Shown: one piece after another, positions 1 to 11,413 of the stretch | How positions within the stretch are numbered: position 1 is the first letter of the stretch | Layout of the letters: each line of letters opens with the position of its first letter | Source of the DNA: Trichomonas vaginalis G3 | Lineage: Eukaryota; Parabasalia; Trichomonadida; Trichomonadidae | Length of the DNA: 64,000 nt | Direction: 5' to 3' | NCBI RefSeq assembly: GCF_026262505.1 | Contig: NW_026529259.1 | Span: forward strand, 1-64,000 | Translations under genes and position numbers: made by a program | Notes under the pieces: model-generated | What the model was told of the DNA's origin: nothing | Database searches by the model: none | Seen by the model: only the letters and a program-made list of their open reading frames with translations

Positions 1-108
1 GAAAACAGTGAAGAACAGCGAGTACGTAAAAAAACGTAGTCGCCAAAACTCTATGAAAACAGTGAAGAACAGCGAGTACGTAAAAAACGTAGTCGCCAAA
101 ACTCTATA
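1..108 (+). repeat. Two tandem ~54-bp hairpin repeats
   Basis: Two copies begin with GAAAACAGTGAAGAACAGCG at 1 and 55. Each folds: GCGA and TCGC pair at the base, then TACGT pairs with ACGTA over an A-rich loop. Related units lie at 27345-27456 and inside the coding region at about 404-455, with different stem letters that still pair. This looks like a mobile or amplified palindromic module. It has no evident coding role here. Confidence 0.75.
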
Positions 109-188
109 AAATCATGAATTTCCTTAAGATAGAAAAAATAACGCTAATTTTTATAAAATATTTTTTTATTTTGTATGTAAAGACAGAT

Positions 189-993
189 ATGTCAACAACA
201 GAAACACAACAACAGTTATAGTCCATGAAGCTATAAATGAAGAATATGAGTACATACAGTTTAACAAACAACTCCGTCTCATTCGTTCAGTCAAAGACGA
301 TATGTACCAAATGCAAAGTATTTTGACAGCATGTTTTGCTCCAGATACCAAACATACAGACGATTGGTTCAAAAACCAAAGCACACAAGAACTTTTGAGC
401 GAAGCACAGCGAGACCGACTTTTTTCGGGGTCGCCTAAAACTCATGAAAATCGTAAAAATTTGCCAAATGGTTTGAGAGGTTGGTATGTACATAGACTTC
501 TTGTAAATGCTGTTGCAATGTGGGCTTCGCCTCGTTATGCATGGCATGTTTACAGACTTCTTGACGAAATTCATAGACAAGAACGTGAAGAGCTAGAGAA
601 CAAGCTTGAAGCAAAAGACAAAAGCATTCAGAAAAGAATACCACGTTCGGTACCAAAAGTAAGAAAAGAACTATAAGTAATATTATTTATACTGAAGAGA
701 TGGAAAATGAAGAAGACAGAGATATGGTTATGTTGCATTTAGTCAGAAGAAACAACAAAAGCTTTTACGACCTTGCTAAAATTTACAAATCTGACAGAAA
801 TTGGTTCTATCGCGAAAACTTACCGATTTCAATGACCCCAAATGAAAGATGTGAAACAAAATAGTTCAAGATACGTTACCTCAAAACACACTATGATATG
901 AAAGGTTGTACAATACTTACCTTCAAAGAAGACTTACCGCTACTGAAGGAAAAAATAACAGAGTATTTTGACAACTTCAAACAAGCAGAGTAA
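189..993 (+). pseudogene. KilA-N-type DNA-binding domain protein, frameshifted
   Basis: An ATG at 189 opens a short reading frame that shifts before 300. The main stretch (302-676) holds a block with GWYVHRLLVNAVAMWASPRY followed by a helix and a charged coiled segment. This is the pattern of KilA-N/Bro-type domains known from phages, poxviruses and other large DNA viruses. After 676 the frame shifts again, and a conserved-looking C-terminal part (around DLAKIYKSDRNWFYREN) runs to the stop at 991. In those families KilA-N is a DNA-binding module, often regulatory. Residues encoded at about 404-455 come from a hairpin repeat read in frame. Element 2 keeps only the last few codons of this gene. 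The family call is by eye from pattern, not by search. Confidence 0.6.
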
Positions 994-1009
994 ATGAACT
1001 CTTTATTTT

Positions 1010-1885
1010 TCAAGCTTGACTTTTACAATTTGAAACTTTGTTTGCGTAGATATGAATTCTGAAAGAAGTATGAGGGTCTTGTATGACTTTATACTTCTCC
1101 CATAGTTCATGTCTGTCAAACTTACCTGCCATGGACTCTTTCATAAGTTCCATGAAATCGTCTTCGGACAATCCGGGGAAAAGTACAATGTCAGTCAGTA
1201 TTCTCTTTACATCCTTACTTAAACTCTTTGCTGTCTGTACACAAATGACAACTGAGATGTTAAAGTGTCTGAGCTTCTTAAGAATTCGACACATGTCTTG
1301 TTCTCTGTTCTTTAACAAAGGATGAGAGGCGAAATCATCTAAGATAAGAAACATCTATGAGGGTAAGTCTTCCAAATCGTAAGATTGCAATTTCTTCGAA
1401 ATGTATTCTATCTCTTTCTGTTTGTTTCTGAAGTGTTTCTTCTCTAATATTCTCTGCATTTCCTCATTTGGGTCTTTAAACTTCGAATTTATATACTCAT
1501 TTATAGCATTGTACTTCAAAACTCTTCTTTGGTACTTCTTTATCCAATCTAACAACTCAGTATCCTTTATACATACTAACTTAGACTTCTTTATAATATC
1601 TTTGAACGAATTGACGGTTTGGTCAAATTGACCAGAATACTACAAATAACAACTAACTCATAGAATGGGTTCTTCTCATCTAGTTCTTGTTGTTGTGCAG
1701 CCATTTAAGATAAGTGAAAGTCTTACCAGACCCAGGTGGTGCAATTAGACCTGTTATACCATTCTGAGCAAATAAGAACTTGTCATGTATAGGTTTTATC
1801 TGAGCATTTTCTAACTTCCTCTTGTTCTTGTTTAAAACATTCTCAAATTTCTTGTCAATGTCAGCAAACTTTTTTTCTAAAACAT
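1010..1885 (-). pseudogene. Packaging ATPase (FtsK/HerA-A32 type), frameshifted copy
   Basis: Same gene as the intact 27514-28389. Here it is split into at least three frames: the C-terminal third (1010-1354) and a middle part (1355-1555) are open, and the N-terminal part with the Walker A region (about 1720-1760) is out of frame. The Walker B line LILDDFAS is visible at about 1340 on this strand. The start at 1885 is chosen because it matches the intact copy and leaves a short divergent promoter before the gene at 1921. In Mavericks this ATPase is thought to package DNA into capsids. This copy is presumably inactive unless the indels are assembly errors. Confidence 0.85.
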
Positions 1886-1920
1886 ATTTTTAGAAAAATT
1901 AAAATTTTTATCTTTAGAAA

Positions 1921-2387
1921 ATGTCTAGCGATTTCGCTATCTATATTCGAACAAGCTTTTCGACAGCAAAACATCTGTCGACCATAAAATCTTACATAGT
2001 GTAAACAAGAAAGGTGAATTTGTTCTAAAGTTCTGTTTCTGGGAATATGACAAGAACCATAAAACATTACAAAGAGCAGTCTTAAAATTTGTCAATGACA
2101 GAACTTGTTGACAGAGATGACGCCGATTGGAAAAGATGAAGTCCAACAAAAGTTCTTAGAATGCAAAGAAGACACATGCGCTGTTCTTGAAGAGAAATAG
2201 AAAACAGAATAGATGAGCTATTAAAGGACAAAGAACTTTTACATAAATATAGTTGCGCCAAATTTGACATAACTCCACCAGAGAAGAAGAAGAGAGAAAA
2301 GAAAGAAAAGAAAGTAGAAGAAGAGAAGAAAGTAGAAGAGAAGAAAGAACCTGAACCAGTTCCAGAGAAAAAGAAATTTGACAGTAA
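1921..2387 (+). pseudogene. Lys/Glu-tailed small protein, frameshifted copy
   Basis: Homologous base for base to the intact 28426-28878. The ATG at 1921 begins MSSDFAIYIR, but a missing base soon after breaks the frame, and further indels follow. The 3' end encodes a low-complexity Lys/Glu/Pro tail. Here that tail has an expanded run and has lost the normal stop. Divergent from the ATPase gene. Function unknown. Confidence 0.8.
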
Positions 2388-2403
2388 AAATAAAATTTTA
2401 TTT

Positions 2404-2824
2404 TTAGAACATTTCTGGGTCAATGTCAATGTTCTCTTCCTCTTTAGGAGCAAACACTGGCTTAGACTCTAAAATCTTTTTACCCAATTTACCTTGAACT
2501 TCAACTATCTTAGACTCATAATATTCATAGTCGTCTGCTTTCTTTGGTTCATAAGGTATAACAAGTTTGTATGCTTTGCCTTCTTTAAGGTTTGAAAACC
2601 TTCTGTCAAAAACTTTCTTTGACTGCTAACAAAACCTTCTATGTCTAAGTCTTCAAATTTCGCACCGTTTTAGTCACAATAGCAAACTTAACTGGTTCGA
2701 TGTTCCAAACTTTGCTGAATGAAGACTTTTCAAAATGGTAGAAGTAAACATTCAAATATGTGAATGGGTCTAGTTCTTCTTTAAGTCCTGACATGTACTT
2801 GTTTACTGAGATGAATTTCGTCAT
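2404..2824 (-). pseudogene. Unknown Maverick protein, frameshifted copy
   Basis: Counterpart of the intact 139-residue gene at 28895-29314. At least two single-base differences (around 2605 and 2670) break the frame. The start at 2824 corresponds to the ATG of the intact copy. No known domain recognised. Confidence 0.78.
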
Positions 2825-2860
2825 CTTTTCTATCGGATAAAAAAATATTTTTTTTAAAAT

Positions 2861-4097
2861 TTACTCATAAAAAATTTTCTTTGTATATACACCATTCTGA
2901 ACATCTAAAAGACTTTTGACATTTGCCAAGAATGTTCGTTTAGACGCTGTCATATAACCATATTCTTGACAATATTGTTTATACGAATCGTACAATGACC
3001 TTTCATCTAATGACACAAAGTCAGTTTCATCTATGAACAGTTCATATACACTCTTGTTTGCTTCTAACAATGTTTGTCTCTCTTCGGTATGTGGAATTTG
3101 TCTTGGATTGAACTTTGAAATATCTAATGTCATAAAATATTGAGAACAAGTGGTTGTAAAAGTCAGATGTCAAAGTTTCTGCTAAGTCGTCAAAATATTC
3201 TGTATCTTGCATATGAGAATCTGACGTTCTGACAACTACATATCTTCTGTCAGAACTTTCTAACTTCATCGGAACAGTATTGTTTGAAACCATAATGAAG
3301 TTTGCAACATTCTCACAAACTCTTTGTCTTTATACTTTCTTTCAACAACTCCAACTTTGTCTGTTATAAGACTCTTCAAAGCATCTGAGTTTAAAACTTT
3401 TGTTGTATCTATACTTTGAAGTTCATTGCAAACTATAAGTTTCATATTCTCTATTGAGGAGTTAAACTTGCCACAGATGTTTTCTAAGTTTGTCATATTA
3501 GGGTTCGAATAACCTTCTAACAGTTTGCACAAAATATCTGTAAAGAATGTGTTCTTACCAGTTCCTTGTTTTCCAATTATAATGAGAGCAGTTTCATTTT
3601 TAGCACTTGGATGTTGTAAGATGTTTGCAAACCAACATAAGATATACTCATAGACTCTTTCGTTTCCATTGCATATAAATTTCTTTGACATGGTCTAACC
3701 AAGCTTCTATAATATTTTCTTTCCATTCTACTTGTTCGTATTTATATCCAGTGAAGATAGAATAGAAGTTTGGAGAAGGTGTATAAAACTTTATACCTCG
3801 AACTGAAAAATCTTCTAACTTTGACAATAAGATATCCCAAGCATCTAAACATCTTCATGCCAACTTGTACGACTTTTATTTTCTTAAGTTTCTGTCTACA
3901 TTCTTGTTCTGAAACTATTGTTGCTTTAGGTTTGTTAAAGACTACATCCCATTCTTTCATAACATAACATTCTGGGCAGAGTCGACATAAATGACTAAAC
4001 GTTTCAAATTCTCGACTGCTTTGTTATAGTCTCGAAATGGACACATATTTCTGAATGCTTGGAAGTCATAAAAATCTGAAACATCTATTCTGTACAT
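2861..4097 (-). pseudogene. SF3-type helicase, frameshifted copy
   Basis: The central fragment (3266-3691) contains a Walker A motif, IIGKQGTGKNTFF, followed by the NELQSID region typical of D5-like superfamily 3 helicases. The C-terminal pieces (2861-3133, 3042-3293) carry the SDRRYVVVR sensor-like stretch. These are the hallmarks of virus-type replicative helicases related to the one at 50424-52733. The N-terminal part (to ATG 4097) is in other frames. The matching gene in element 2 is also broken but at different places. Unlike the element 3 protein, no primase domain is seen upstream of the helicase core. Confidence 0.82.
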
Positions 4098-4125
4098 TTT
4101 TATAAAAATAAAAAAAATATTTTTT

Positions 4126-4914
4126 TTATTCTTGACTTTGTTGTTGCATTTGTTGTTCTTGAGCTATTTGTTGTTGAAGTTGTTCTTGTAATACAATACT
4201 TTCACCAGTTGCATCTTCCAATTCGAAACTTTCTGCCGTCATTGACAAATACATAGGACATAAAAGTTTTACAGGAACAAAGTTTGCGTCAACTAATGTC
4301 AACGTTATACTTGCCAAAGTGTTTGAGTTCACTAAGGTTGAAAATTCTGCATTCGAATGAACAATAGGCAAACCAGCAGAGAAAGTATTGTTTATACGCA
4401 AAGTATCTTTTGGTCATAATAGTTTCTGTCGACATTCGAATAACACTTTGAACCTAAGTTTGAAACAATATATAAGATTGGTGTGCTTAATGTCAATGGA
4501 ATAGACATTCCTTGTATGACACCTTTTCCTGTTATAGGAAACTGTTGGTAGTAAAAACCAGAAATAAGTTTTGTATTATAGCTCATATTGTTTATAGTAA
4601 ACTCAGTCGGACATCCAAACATAATGAAACCTGCTCTAGTTGCAGCACATGTTACACCCGTACTTAAAGTATTAAATAAGTCAACAAAACCTGTTGGTGG
4701 TATATCTGAGTAAGTATCTTCAAAAGAGTATTTTTTTCCCATTCACAACAATAAAGTCTTCTGGTGTCAAAAGAGCAAAACAGGCTTTAGTCGTCATTGT
4801 GTTTAAGGTTAGTTTACAATATCGTCCTTGAGGACTTTGTAAGTTTGTTGTTATAGAATTATATGACTCAGGGTTTTTAGTCGTAATAGTATAAACCATT
4901 ATATCTTCTGCCAT
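4126..4914 (-). pseudogene. Penton-like minor capsid candidate, frameshifted copy
   Basis: Three overlapping open pieces (4720-4914, 4392-4742, 4126-4401) together give a beta-strand-rich protein of about 260 residues ending in a Gln-rich tail (QLQQQIAQEQQMQQQ). Size, beta-rich character and its place in a capsid gene cluster suggest a penton-type minor capsid protein. The C-terminal pattern (a Thr/Leu-rich strand, VDANFVPVKLL, then a closing strand) resembles the end of the element 3 protein at 55877-56584. The penton assignment is inference. Confidence 0.5.
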
Positions 4915-4924
4915 TTATATATAT

Positions 4925-5154
4925 TTAAAAGTTTTTCTGAAAGTGGAGAAGAACTTCATCTAAACTTTCACATGGCGTTTCTTGAAGTTCTCTGTCTAAG
5001 AAGTTCAAATATTTTGTAAAGACATAGAACTTTCCTTTGTCTACACGAACAAACAAAACAGGGTCTTTCATATCGTTCAAAAGTGTGTAAAGTCCTTTAC
5101 ATGAAATAAAGTCTATATTATTTTCTTCAAACATCTTTCAAGAAGTTTTGACAT
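4925..5154 (-). pseudogene. Small unknown protein (~76 aa), frameshifted copy
   Basis: The ATG at 5154 starts MSKLLER, then the frame is lost in an A-run near 5110 and the C-terminal part (4925-5134, with FVRVDKGKFYVFTKYLNFLD) continues in another frame. In the element 2 copy (31411-31641) the N-terminal half is intact but a deletion breaks the middle. So the two copies are damaged at different points. Function unknown. Confidence 0.65.
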
Positions 5155-5160
5155 TTTTAC

Positions 5161-5743
5161 TTAGCAAATAAATTTTAATGAAATGTTGTGGTCGTCAAAT
5201 ATTTTTATGACGTCTGGGAAACTATACTTTAAGTTCAACGTTTCACCTCCTTTCATAACGTATATCTTGTCAATGACATTATATGAAACACCACAGCAAC
5301 TAATGTCGGGTTCTATTTCTTTGATGTTTATATCGTCTGCCTCTGTCAAAAGTTTCAATAGTTCTTTCAAAACTTCATGAGGTGCCAATGACATATGAGT
5401 TCACTTTTACAGGGTTGTGTTCGACCAAGTTTAACATTATACTTAAAGCTTGACAAATCTTCTCCTGAGTTTGAAGTTTGTCTTTCAGTTGTTGGTAGTC
5501 GTTTCGAATATCTGCAACAGAACTTAAGTCTCTGCTAACTTCAGGATATGTTGGTTGTTCTTTTACAGGAACAATTGTTATACCATCTTCGTCCTCGTAT
5601 GGTTTCCCCACTTCAACATCTCTGTCTTGACATTGACAACAACACTTTGACTGTTTGTTTGAGTTGGTGAATTTAACTTCACATCTGCCACACGCCATTA
5701 AACCTTTTGAAACACTCACGCTTCTATTTTTCGGAAATGACAT
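5161..5743 (-). pseudogene. Cys-rich (possible zinc-binding) protein, frameshifted copy
   Basis: The N-terminal half from ATG 5743 begins MSFPKNRS and carries CGRC then CCCQCQ, a four- to six-cysteine cluster that could bind zinc. The C-terminal half (5161-5394) contains ISCCGVSYNVIDKIYV. One frameshift near 5390 separates the halves. A gene with the same SCCG core and the same C-terminal pattern lies at 57079-57423 in element 3, so the family is shared between two distant Mavericks. Function unknown. The divergent neighbour at 5762 starts only 18 bp away. Confidence 0.62.
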
Positions 5744-5761
5744 TTTACTTAGAATAAAAAG
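5744..5761. promoter_or_regulatory. 18-bp bidirectional promoter candidate
   Basis: Two ATGs face away from each other with only TTTACTTAGAATAAAAAG between them. The same arrangement is conserved at 32232-32249. Similar spacers at 17632-17649 and 19981-19997 share a TTTT(T)A...TAGAATAA-like core. Such a short spacer must hold the start signals for both genes. Confidence 0.5.
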
Positions 5762-6181
5762 ATGGACGTATTCGAGTATCTCTTCGAATTGAAGCAGAAC
5801 AAAGTTTACACACACAAACAATACAAATACATTGACAGAATAGTTCTTTATACAAACAATGGTAAATGTTATAGAATAGCAATATTTGCTGAACCAAAAT
5901 ATTTCCATAAAGCAAAGAAAGTTGGTATAACTGAAATGGTGAAAGTTCTTGACGTTGACAAAAATATAACAACAAAACTTACAGATATTTCTAAAGGTAA
6001 GTTTATCTTACAATATTATGTCAAAACTGGCGTACTGTCAATATTTGACGGAGAGAAGTCAGTTCAAGAACAACTTACTGACCTGCTGCCAAAATCTGCT
6101 CGATGGAAGCTGTCGTTATGCCAATCTGAGGAGCCCCAGCAGGTTTCATCGAACGAATCTTCAAAAGAGCATCTTCCGTGA
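5762..6181 (+). CDS. Unknown Maverick protein, 139 aa
   Basis: Open from ATG 5762. The first 110 residues (starting MDVFEYLFELKQNKVYTHKQ) are nearly identical to the element 2 counterpart at 32250-32762. The 3' end runs about 107 bp into the antisense of the capsid gene (its stop is at 6075), and the two copies read different C-termini there because of a one-base difference. The conserved part therefore probably ends near residue 110. It may be an antisense tail or a secondary loss of stop. No domain recognised. Confidence 0.6.
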   Translation: MDVFEYLFELKQNKVYTHKQYKYIDRIVLYTNNGKCYRIAIFAEPKYFHKAKKVGITEMVKVLDVDKNITTKLTDISKGKFILQYYVKTGVLSIFDGEKSVQEQLTDLLPKSARWKLSLCQSEEPQQVSSNESSKEHLP

Positions 6182-7679
6182 AAAGTGCTATTGGTTTTGT
6201 AAACTTCTTTGCTCTCAGTTCATCTGGACCGTCTCTGTCACCAGTATATTGTATTTGTACAGTACCAACAGTTGAAATACCACCCATAAAGTCTTCTGAG
6301 TCAGCAAATGGAATGCCAAGCCAAAAGTTTGAACGGTCTCCATTTGTATATTGAGTTTTTTGACCTCCTGTATGAGTCCATACTTTCACATATGGCATAA
6401 TAGAACTTTGCATTTCAGGGTTAATGGTTGTTGTGAAATTGTTGTTAAAGTTCATAGCATCTAATGTCAAGTTGTATGACCTCATATCCTCAACTGTAGA
6501 ATATTCTTCTCTTGGATAATATTTGCCATCTATGTTTATATGATATTTAATACCAGGGTTGTAGAAACAAGAATAGTCATTTATAGTTCGTCTGAACAGT
6601 ACAAACATAGTATCTGCATGTTTCATTGCCGTTGTTAAAGCAATATCTGTTCTTCACCTGGGTCAGCACTTTGGTTTCCAACTTCACCTGCAAAGTCTTG
6701 ACAGATATTTGGTGTATAGGGAACATAAGTGGAACTGCAATATATTTGGCAGCTAAAGCATTTGAAATATCTGGGTCCAACATATAGACTGCAAGTCTGC
6801 TTTCTATTCTCTGCATTCAAACTTTTCGCATGTGACTTAACTGGGTCCCAAGCAGTTCCAGCAGCATTGAAATAATAGTTTACTTCATTGTTGAAGTTTG
6901 AGAAACCAAAGTCTAAGTCAACTTTGTCTTTGCAAAATTCGGCGAATGACGTTTGATTTGTTCCCTTTACGTCTGTAAGAGTGAATGGGTCTTGTGTTGG
7001 TGCAATGACTAAGTTATTTTTGCTTGGAGTAAGTTCGATAGAAATTTTTTCCTGCCCAGTTGGCAAGTATCTTAAAAACCTGAAGATGAGGAAAGATGAC
7101 AAAGGAACTCTAAGTTTCAGTTTTACTTTAGTGGCAGCAGTTCCATCTGAACCAGAAAGGTTAACATAAACTCCTGGAACGTTAGGGTCAAGTCTTCTTA
7201 TTTTCTCAATATTTGCATACTGGTCTGTTTGTTCTCTAGCTTGTGGTTGTACTGAGTTTCTCAAAGCGAACCATTCATAGTTTGCCCATGTTACTGTTTG
7301 AACTAAGTCAGAGTTAGAATATATCTTATATCCCATGAAAAACTTCTGGAGCATATTGGTATCCGACATAGAAAATTCCATTGCAACCTTTCTTGTCAGA
7401 CAACTTGGCAGAAGGTTTTATTTCAATGTCTTGTTCCACGTATAAGAATGAGTTGTCAATAGAAATAATATGAAACCTGTCGCAAGCAATATCTACTGTT
7501 GTTGAAGAACCTTCTCCAAACTCACCTACGTTTCCATAAGAAACAGCAGTTGTATATTCGTAAGTTCCAGGAACTATTTCTGACCTTCTAATGGCATTGT
7601 CGCATTCGTTATACCATTCGGAAACATTTCCGTTCATGGCATCCAAAACTGTTGGCGTTATATTCTGAGCGGCGTACAT
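6075..7679 (-). pseudogene. Major capsid protein (double jelly-roll type), frameshifted copy
   Basis: Pieces at 7326-7679, 6635-7381, 6577-6816 and 6075-6626 join into a protein of about 530 residues, the usual length of Maverick/Polinton hexon-like capsid proteins. The beta-rich content, the YPREEYSTVEDMRSYNLTLD region and the neighbours (ATPase, penton-like candidate) support this. At least two single-base shifts (near 6650 and 7370) break it. Start at 7679 is MYAAQNITPT. The capsid identity follows from family knowledge of size and context; fold prediction would decide. Confidence 0.7.
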
Positions 7680-7741
7680 TTCATATGGGTAAAAATATAG
7701 AATAGTTGGATTTATTTGTCATAATTGTTTCGTACCAAGCT

Positions 7742-10700
7742 TTACTTTGTTCTACTCTTCTTCTTTGGTGTCGCTTTTGGTAACTTGCCCTCTGCTTCAA
7801 GTTGTTGCATCTTTGCCTCATGTTCACCTAGTATGTTGTAAATTTCCATGTCCTTTTTGCCTTTGGGCTCTGGTCGCCCATCTCAGGTAACCTATATCCT
7901 AGAAAGATTTTGTCATAGTTTGTATTTGAGTCGTCGCTTATTGTTTGCATGACTCTTTCCTGAGTTTCCGGTTCAAGCTCTTCAAATATAGCTTGTCCAT
8001 ATGGAATAAGCTCGTTTCCAAATATATGTTTTTGTAGCCATTCTGGTTTTCTTTCCATGTTACCAATAATATCTTTTGTGAATGGGAAAGCTTTTACCCA
8101 ATGTTTCAGTCTTGCGTCATTTATTTCTGTAGTTGGTTTTATTTTGTCAAGGAACATGTTTTTCAATACTAACATTTCATTTGGTACTGTCCATTTGAGT
8201 TTTCTTAAATATTCATCCATTCTCGGTTCATTGTCTGCAAAGTAAGTTTTTATGACATTTTGTAAACTTTCGTTTGCAAGGTCATGTACAATAGGTTCTC
8301 TTCCTTCTCTCTCCCTAACTTTCTTTCTAAACTCTTCACCAAATATACCATCTTTATGGTTCTGTGTAGTTCTTTGAGATAAATGTTTTAGAACGTCAGG
8401 TGTTATATTTCCTTCAGCCATGTTCATTTCATACTGGTTCAAAATATCTGCATCTTTCATATCTTTCAATGGCATTAAAGCCGCGCTGAAAATACCAGCT
8501 ATATCTGGTTCACCATTCACTTCCATTGCGTCTACAACTTCTTGGAATTGTGGTTGTAAGTTTATGAACCACCTATCCGGATTAGCTTTATGACCCCATC
8601 TCATTGTAGTTCCATAGTCTGCAGAAACAAAAGTAGGTTTGTTTCCATATTGGCTAGGTTCTGAATGAACTTTAAACAATGTTTCATTTCTATATGTTTT
8701 GGTGAAATTTAACCTTTTATTTTCACCGAGTTCAGCCAAAGATTGAACGTTATATGGTCGTAAGTAAAAAGGATTGTTGTATTTGCGTACACTTTCTTTC
8801 AGTTCTTCCATTCTATGCTGAATATTTTCATCTGATGTTGGAGTCTTTTGTATGTCGGCGAACATTTTTCGATATTCTTCTACTATGTCAGCCGAATTTT
8901 TCTTAGACTCTTGGAAAGATTCCATATTCTCCGCATACACTTGTTGAGGGTCAAGATTTTTCGGCTGTTCCAAATCTTCATCTAGTTCTGTGAAGTTAGT
9001 TTCCAAAGGAGGGACTTGTTTGTTTCCTTCAGGCTCTTCTAGCTGTTGTTGCTGAACTATTTCTTCCATGTCTGGTTGTATCTGAACTTCTTCCTGTGGA
9101 GTTTCTTGTACCTCATCTGCTGGCATTTCATATATTCCGAGACCGTTTTTAAAAAGTTCCCTATCTAAGTCATCCGGACTCATAAACCTTTCTTCTTTCG
9201 TTCCGTCTCTATTTTTTACGCGTTTCATGAAGAGAGTTGAATTATCATTTAGCTCTGACACCAAATATCTCGGAGTAAATTCAGTCATGTCATTTGGATG
9301 ATATGCTATTAAATCATATCCCTTAGCGAGCTTGTATTTTCCAGGTTTGAAATTATATCCCATTTGTGCTGAACCATAAAGCTAAATAGGTTCGGGTCAG
9401 TATTTCCTTCCTTGAACTTTCTAATAGCTTCTTTATATCTGTCACTAAAGTCAAGAGTATCTGGGTAACCATAATTTTCCTTAAGCATTTTAAGAATTCT
9501 TGGTTTCCTTGTTCTCTACTTCTTTTATGTCCTTGCTCTGTTTGTGGTTGTTGCTGTGCAGTGTTTTGAACTGTTGGTTGTGGTGCAGTGTTTTGAACTG
9601 TTGGTTGTGGTGCAGTGTTTTGAACTGTTGGTTGTGGTGCAGTGTTTTGAACTGTTGGTTGTGGTGCAGTGTTTTGAACTTTGGTTGTGGTGCTGGATTT
9701 TGAACTGTTGGTTGTTGTGTTGGTTTTGGTGCATGCCTGTGTCTGTGTCCATGTGACGATGTAAATGTTTTAGGTAGTCCTGGTGCAGGTGCTTCTCTTG
9801 GAGGGTTTGGTGGTATATAAGTTCCACTAGCTAGTATATAAGTTCCACCAGCTGGTATATAAGTTCCACCAGCTGGCACATATGTTCCATCTGCAGCATA
9901 ATGTCCTACCTGACTTTTCGTTTTTAAGAAAGCATTTACTAGGTCTGTTTTGGTCTGTTGTAACTCTTTTTCTTGACTTTCCACAACAGTTGCTCTAACG
10001 GCGTCATAGGCACTTTGAACTGCCTGTCTCGTTGCTGCATCTGTTATTTTCGTCATATTTTGTGCTACTTCTCTTAACTCTTTGTCGAAACCTTCAGACT
10101 TCAGTTTCTTTCCAGATGAGAAGTCGTTCACTAGTTTCACCTTACTATGAAGAGCTTCGAAGGCATTCTTAAAGTCAGCATTCATTAAAGCTTCATTTGA
10201 ACTGTCTTCATCCGCTTGTATTTTTGTCCTTATTGACCCTATAAGTTGGGCTGCTTTAGCGTTGGCTTGGGCGTCTAACCAGTCATTATTAGCTTTTATA
10301 ATATCTGCGCTTTTCATTGCCTTTTGCATGGCTGCGTCGTTATTTTTACTTTCTTGTGCTAAGTTTTCATACTGTACGGTTTGGTTTTGCAACTGTAAAA
10401 GTTTTTCTGCCTTTACATTTGCTTCAACTTCTTTTTTATACTCATCGCTATCCATATATGTCTTCAGGGCTTTTTGTTTTATTTCTTCATCTTTCAGTAC
10501 TTTATATTGAGTAGTATGGTTTTTCAAATTTATAACATCTTGTTCCATTTTTGCTACTTCTGCTGCTTTTTCTGACACTTTTTTCGCATATTCCTCTGTA
10601 CTTAGTTCTTTCAGTTGTTCTTCTTTCTTCTTTTTCTCTACGTTTAACTCATTGAGTTTCTTTGTCTGTCTGTCATATTCTAGTTTCTTTTCGTTTTCAC

Positions 10701-11031
10701 TTATTTGTTTCTGTATGTCTATGTTTGACTTTTTGACATCTGTTATTTGATTTTTGAGTGAACTCAAATTCATTTGACTTTGAGGGTTATAAGCTGTTCC
10801 GTCTGCAGCTCCACCATAGCCTGCCATTTTCGCTAAAAGTGCCGCTCTTAAACCTCCACTCTGTGCACCAATAACTCGGTTTAAAAGCATAGGGTTGCTT
10901 GACATTTGTTGCAACATAGTGGGGTCATTCATCATTTGTTGTTGCAACTGTTGTTGTGGTGTCAGTTTTACTATTGGATGTTTCAATGCTCCCTTCCTCT
11001 TACGTATATTCTTACGTAGCTTACGTGGCAT
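7742..11031 (-). pseudogene. Large repeat-containing structural protein (~1,090 aa), frameshifted copy
   Basis: Two long frames (9490-11031 and 7828-9363) form one gene, as the element 2 copy shows by reading through the join. From the N-terminus: a very basic start (MPRKLRKNIRKRKG), Gln/Met-rich stretch, long coiled coil (Lys/Glu-rich, about residues 90-370), GGTYIPA repeats, a His/Arg-rich patch, 9-residue QPTVQNTAP-type repeats coded by a 27-bp DNA repeat, then a 500-residue acidic C-terminal region. The size and the basic N-terminus would fit a virion core or tegument-like protein. That role is inference. Function unknown. Confidence 0.6.
9545..9735 (-). repeat. 27-bp coding tandem repeats (5-6 units)
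   Basis: TGTTTTGAACTGTTGGTTG recurs every 27 bp, encoding the 9-residue repeat PQPTVQNTA inside the large structural gene. Copy 1 and element 2 (36045-36160) differ in unit number and detail, as expected for slippage. Frames read on the other strand are low-complexity shadows. Confidence 0.8.
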
Positions 11032-11298
11032 TTTAAGTGAAGTTAAAAAGCGGTTTTTGACAGATGTTTATATGACACTTTTGTTCAGCACAAAAAACTA
11101 CTCGGTCAAAGTGTTGTCAGTTTTGTAAAATAACGGTCCTATCTCATTCTATAAGGGGGGAAAGTCTTCTCAAAGTATACTTCCTTGGAACGCTTGTAAC
11201 TTTTCCTGTAGCGACGATAGACCCTTACTTGTCCGGACAAAGTTATACTATTTTGAGTGCTCTACAAAAAAGTCAACGGCTGGCTTGTCCTCAGAAAT
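11032..11298. other. Non-coding spacer with deletion junction
   Basis: 11032-11275 matches 37477-37722 of element 2, upstream of the large structural gene. Right after AAAAAAGTCAACGGC the sequence departs from element 2 and runs into the end repeat. About 2.2 kb present in element 2 (Myb-like sites, the gene at 37946, the hairpin array) is missing here. No open gene seen. Confidence 0.65.
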
Positions 11299-11413
11299 TT
11301 TTTATGGGCTAGAGGGCACGAAGTGCCTGGAAGCTCATCCCAAGAAAAAAAAAACTTCATTATACTAAACATCTTCAGGGCTAGAGGGCACGAAGTGCCT
11401 GGAGGCCCCACTA

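Noticed and set aside
9500-9756. Cys/Trp-rich plus-strand frames
   Set aside because: Antisense reading of the 27-bp coding repeats of the large structural gene.
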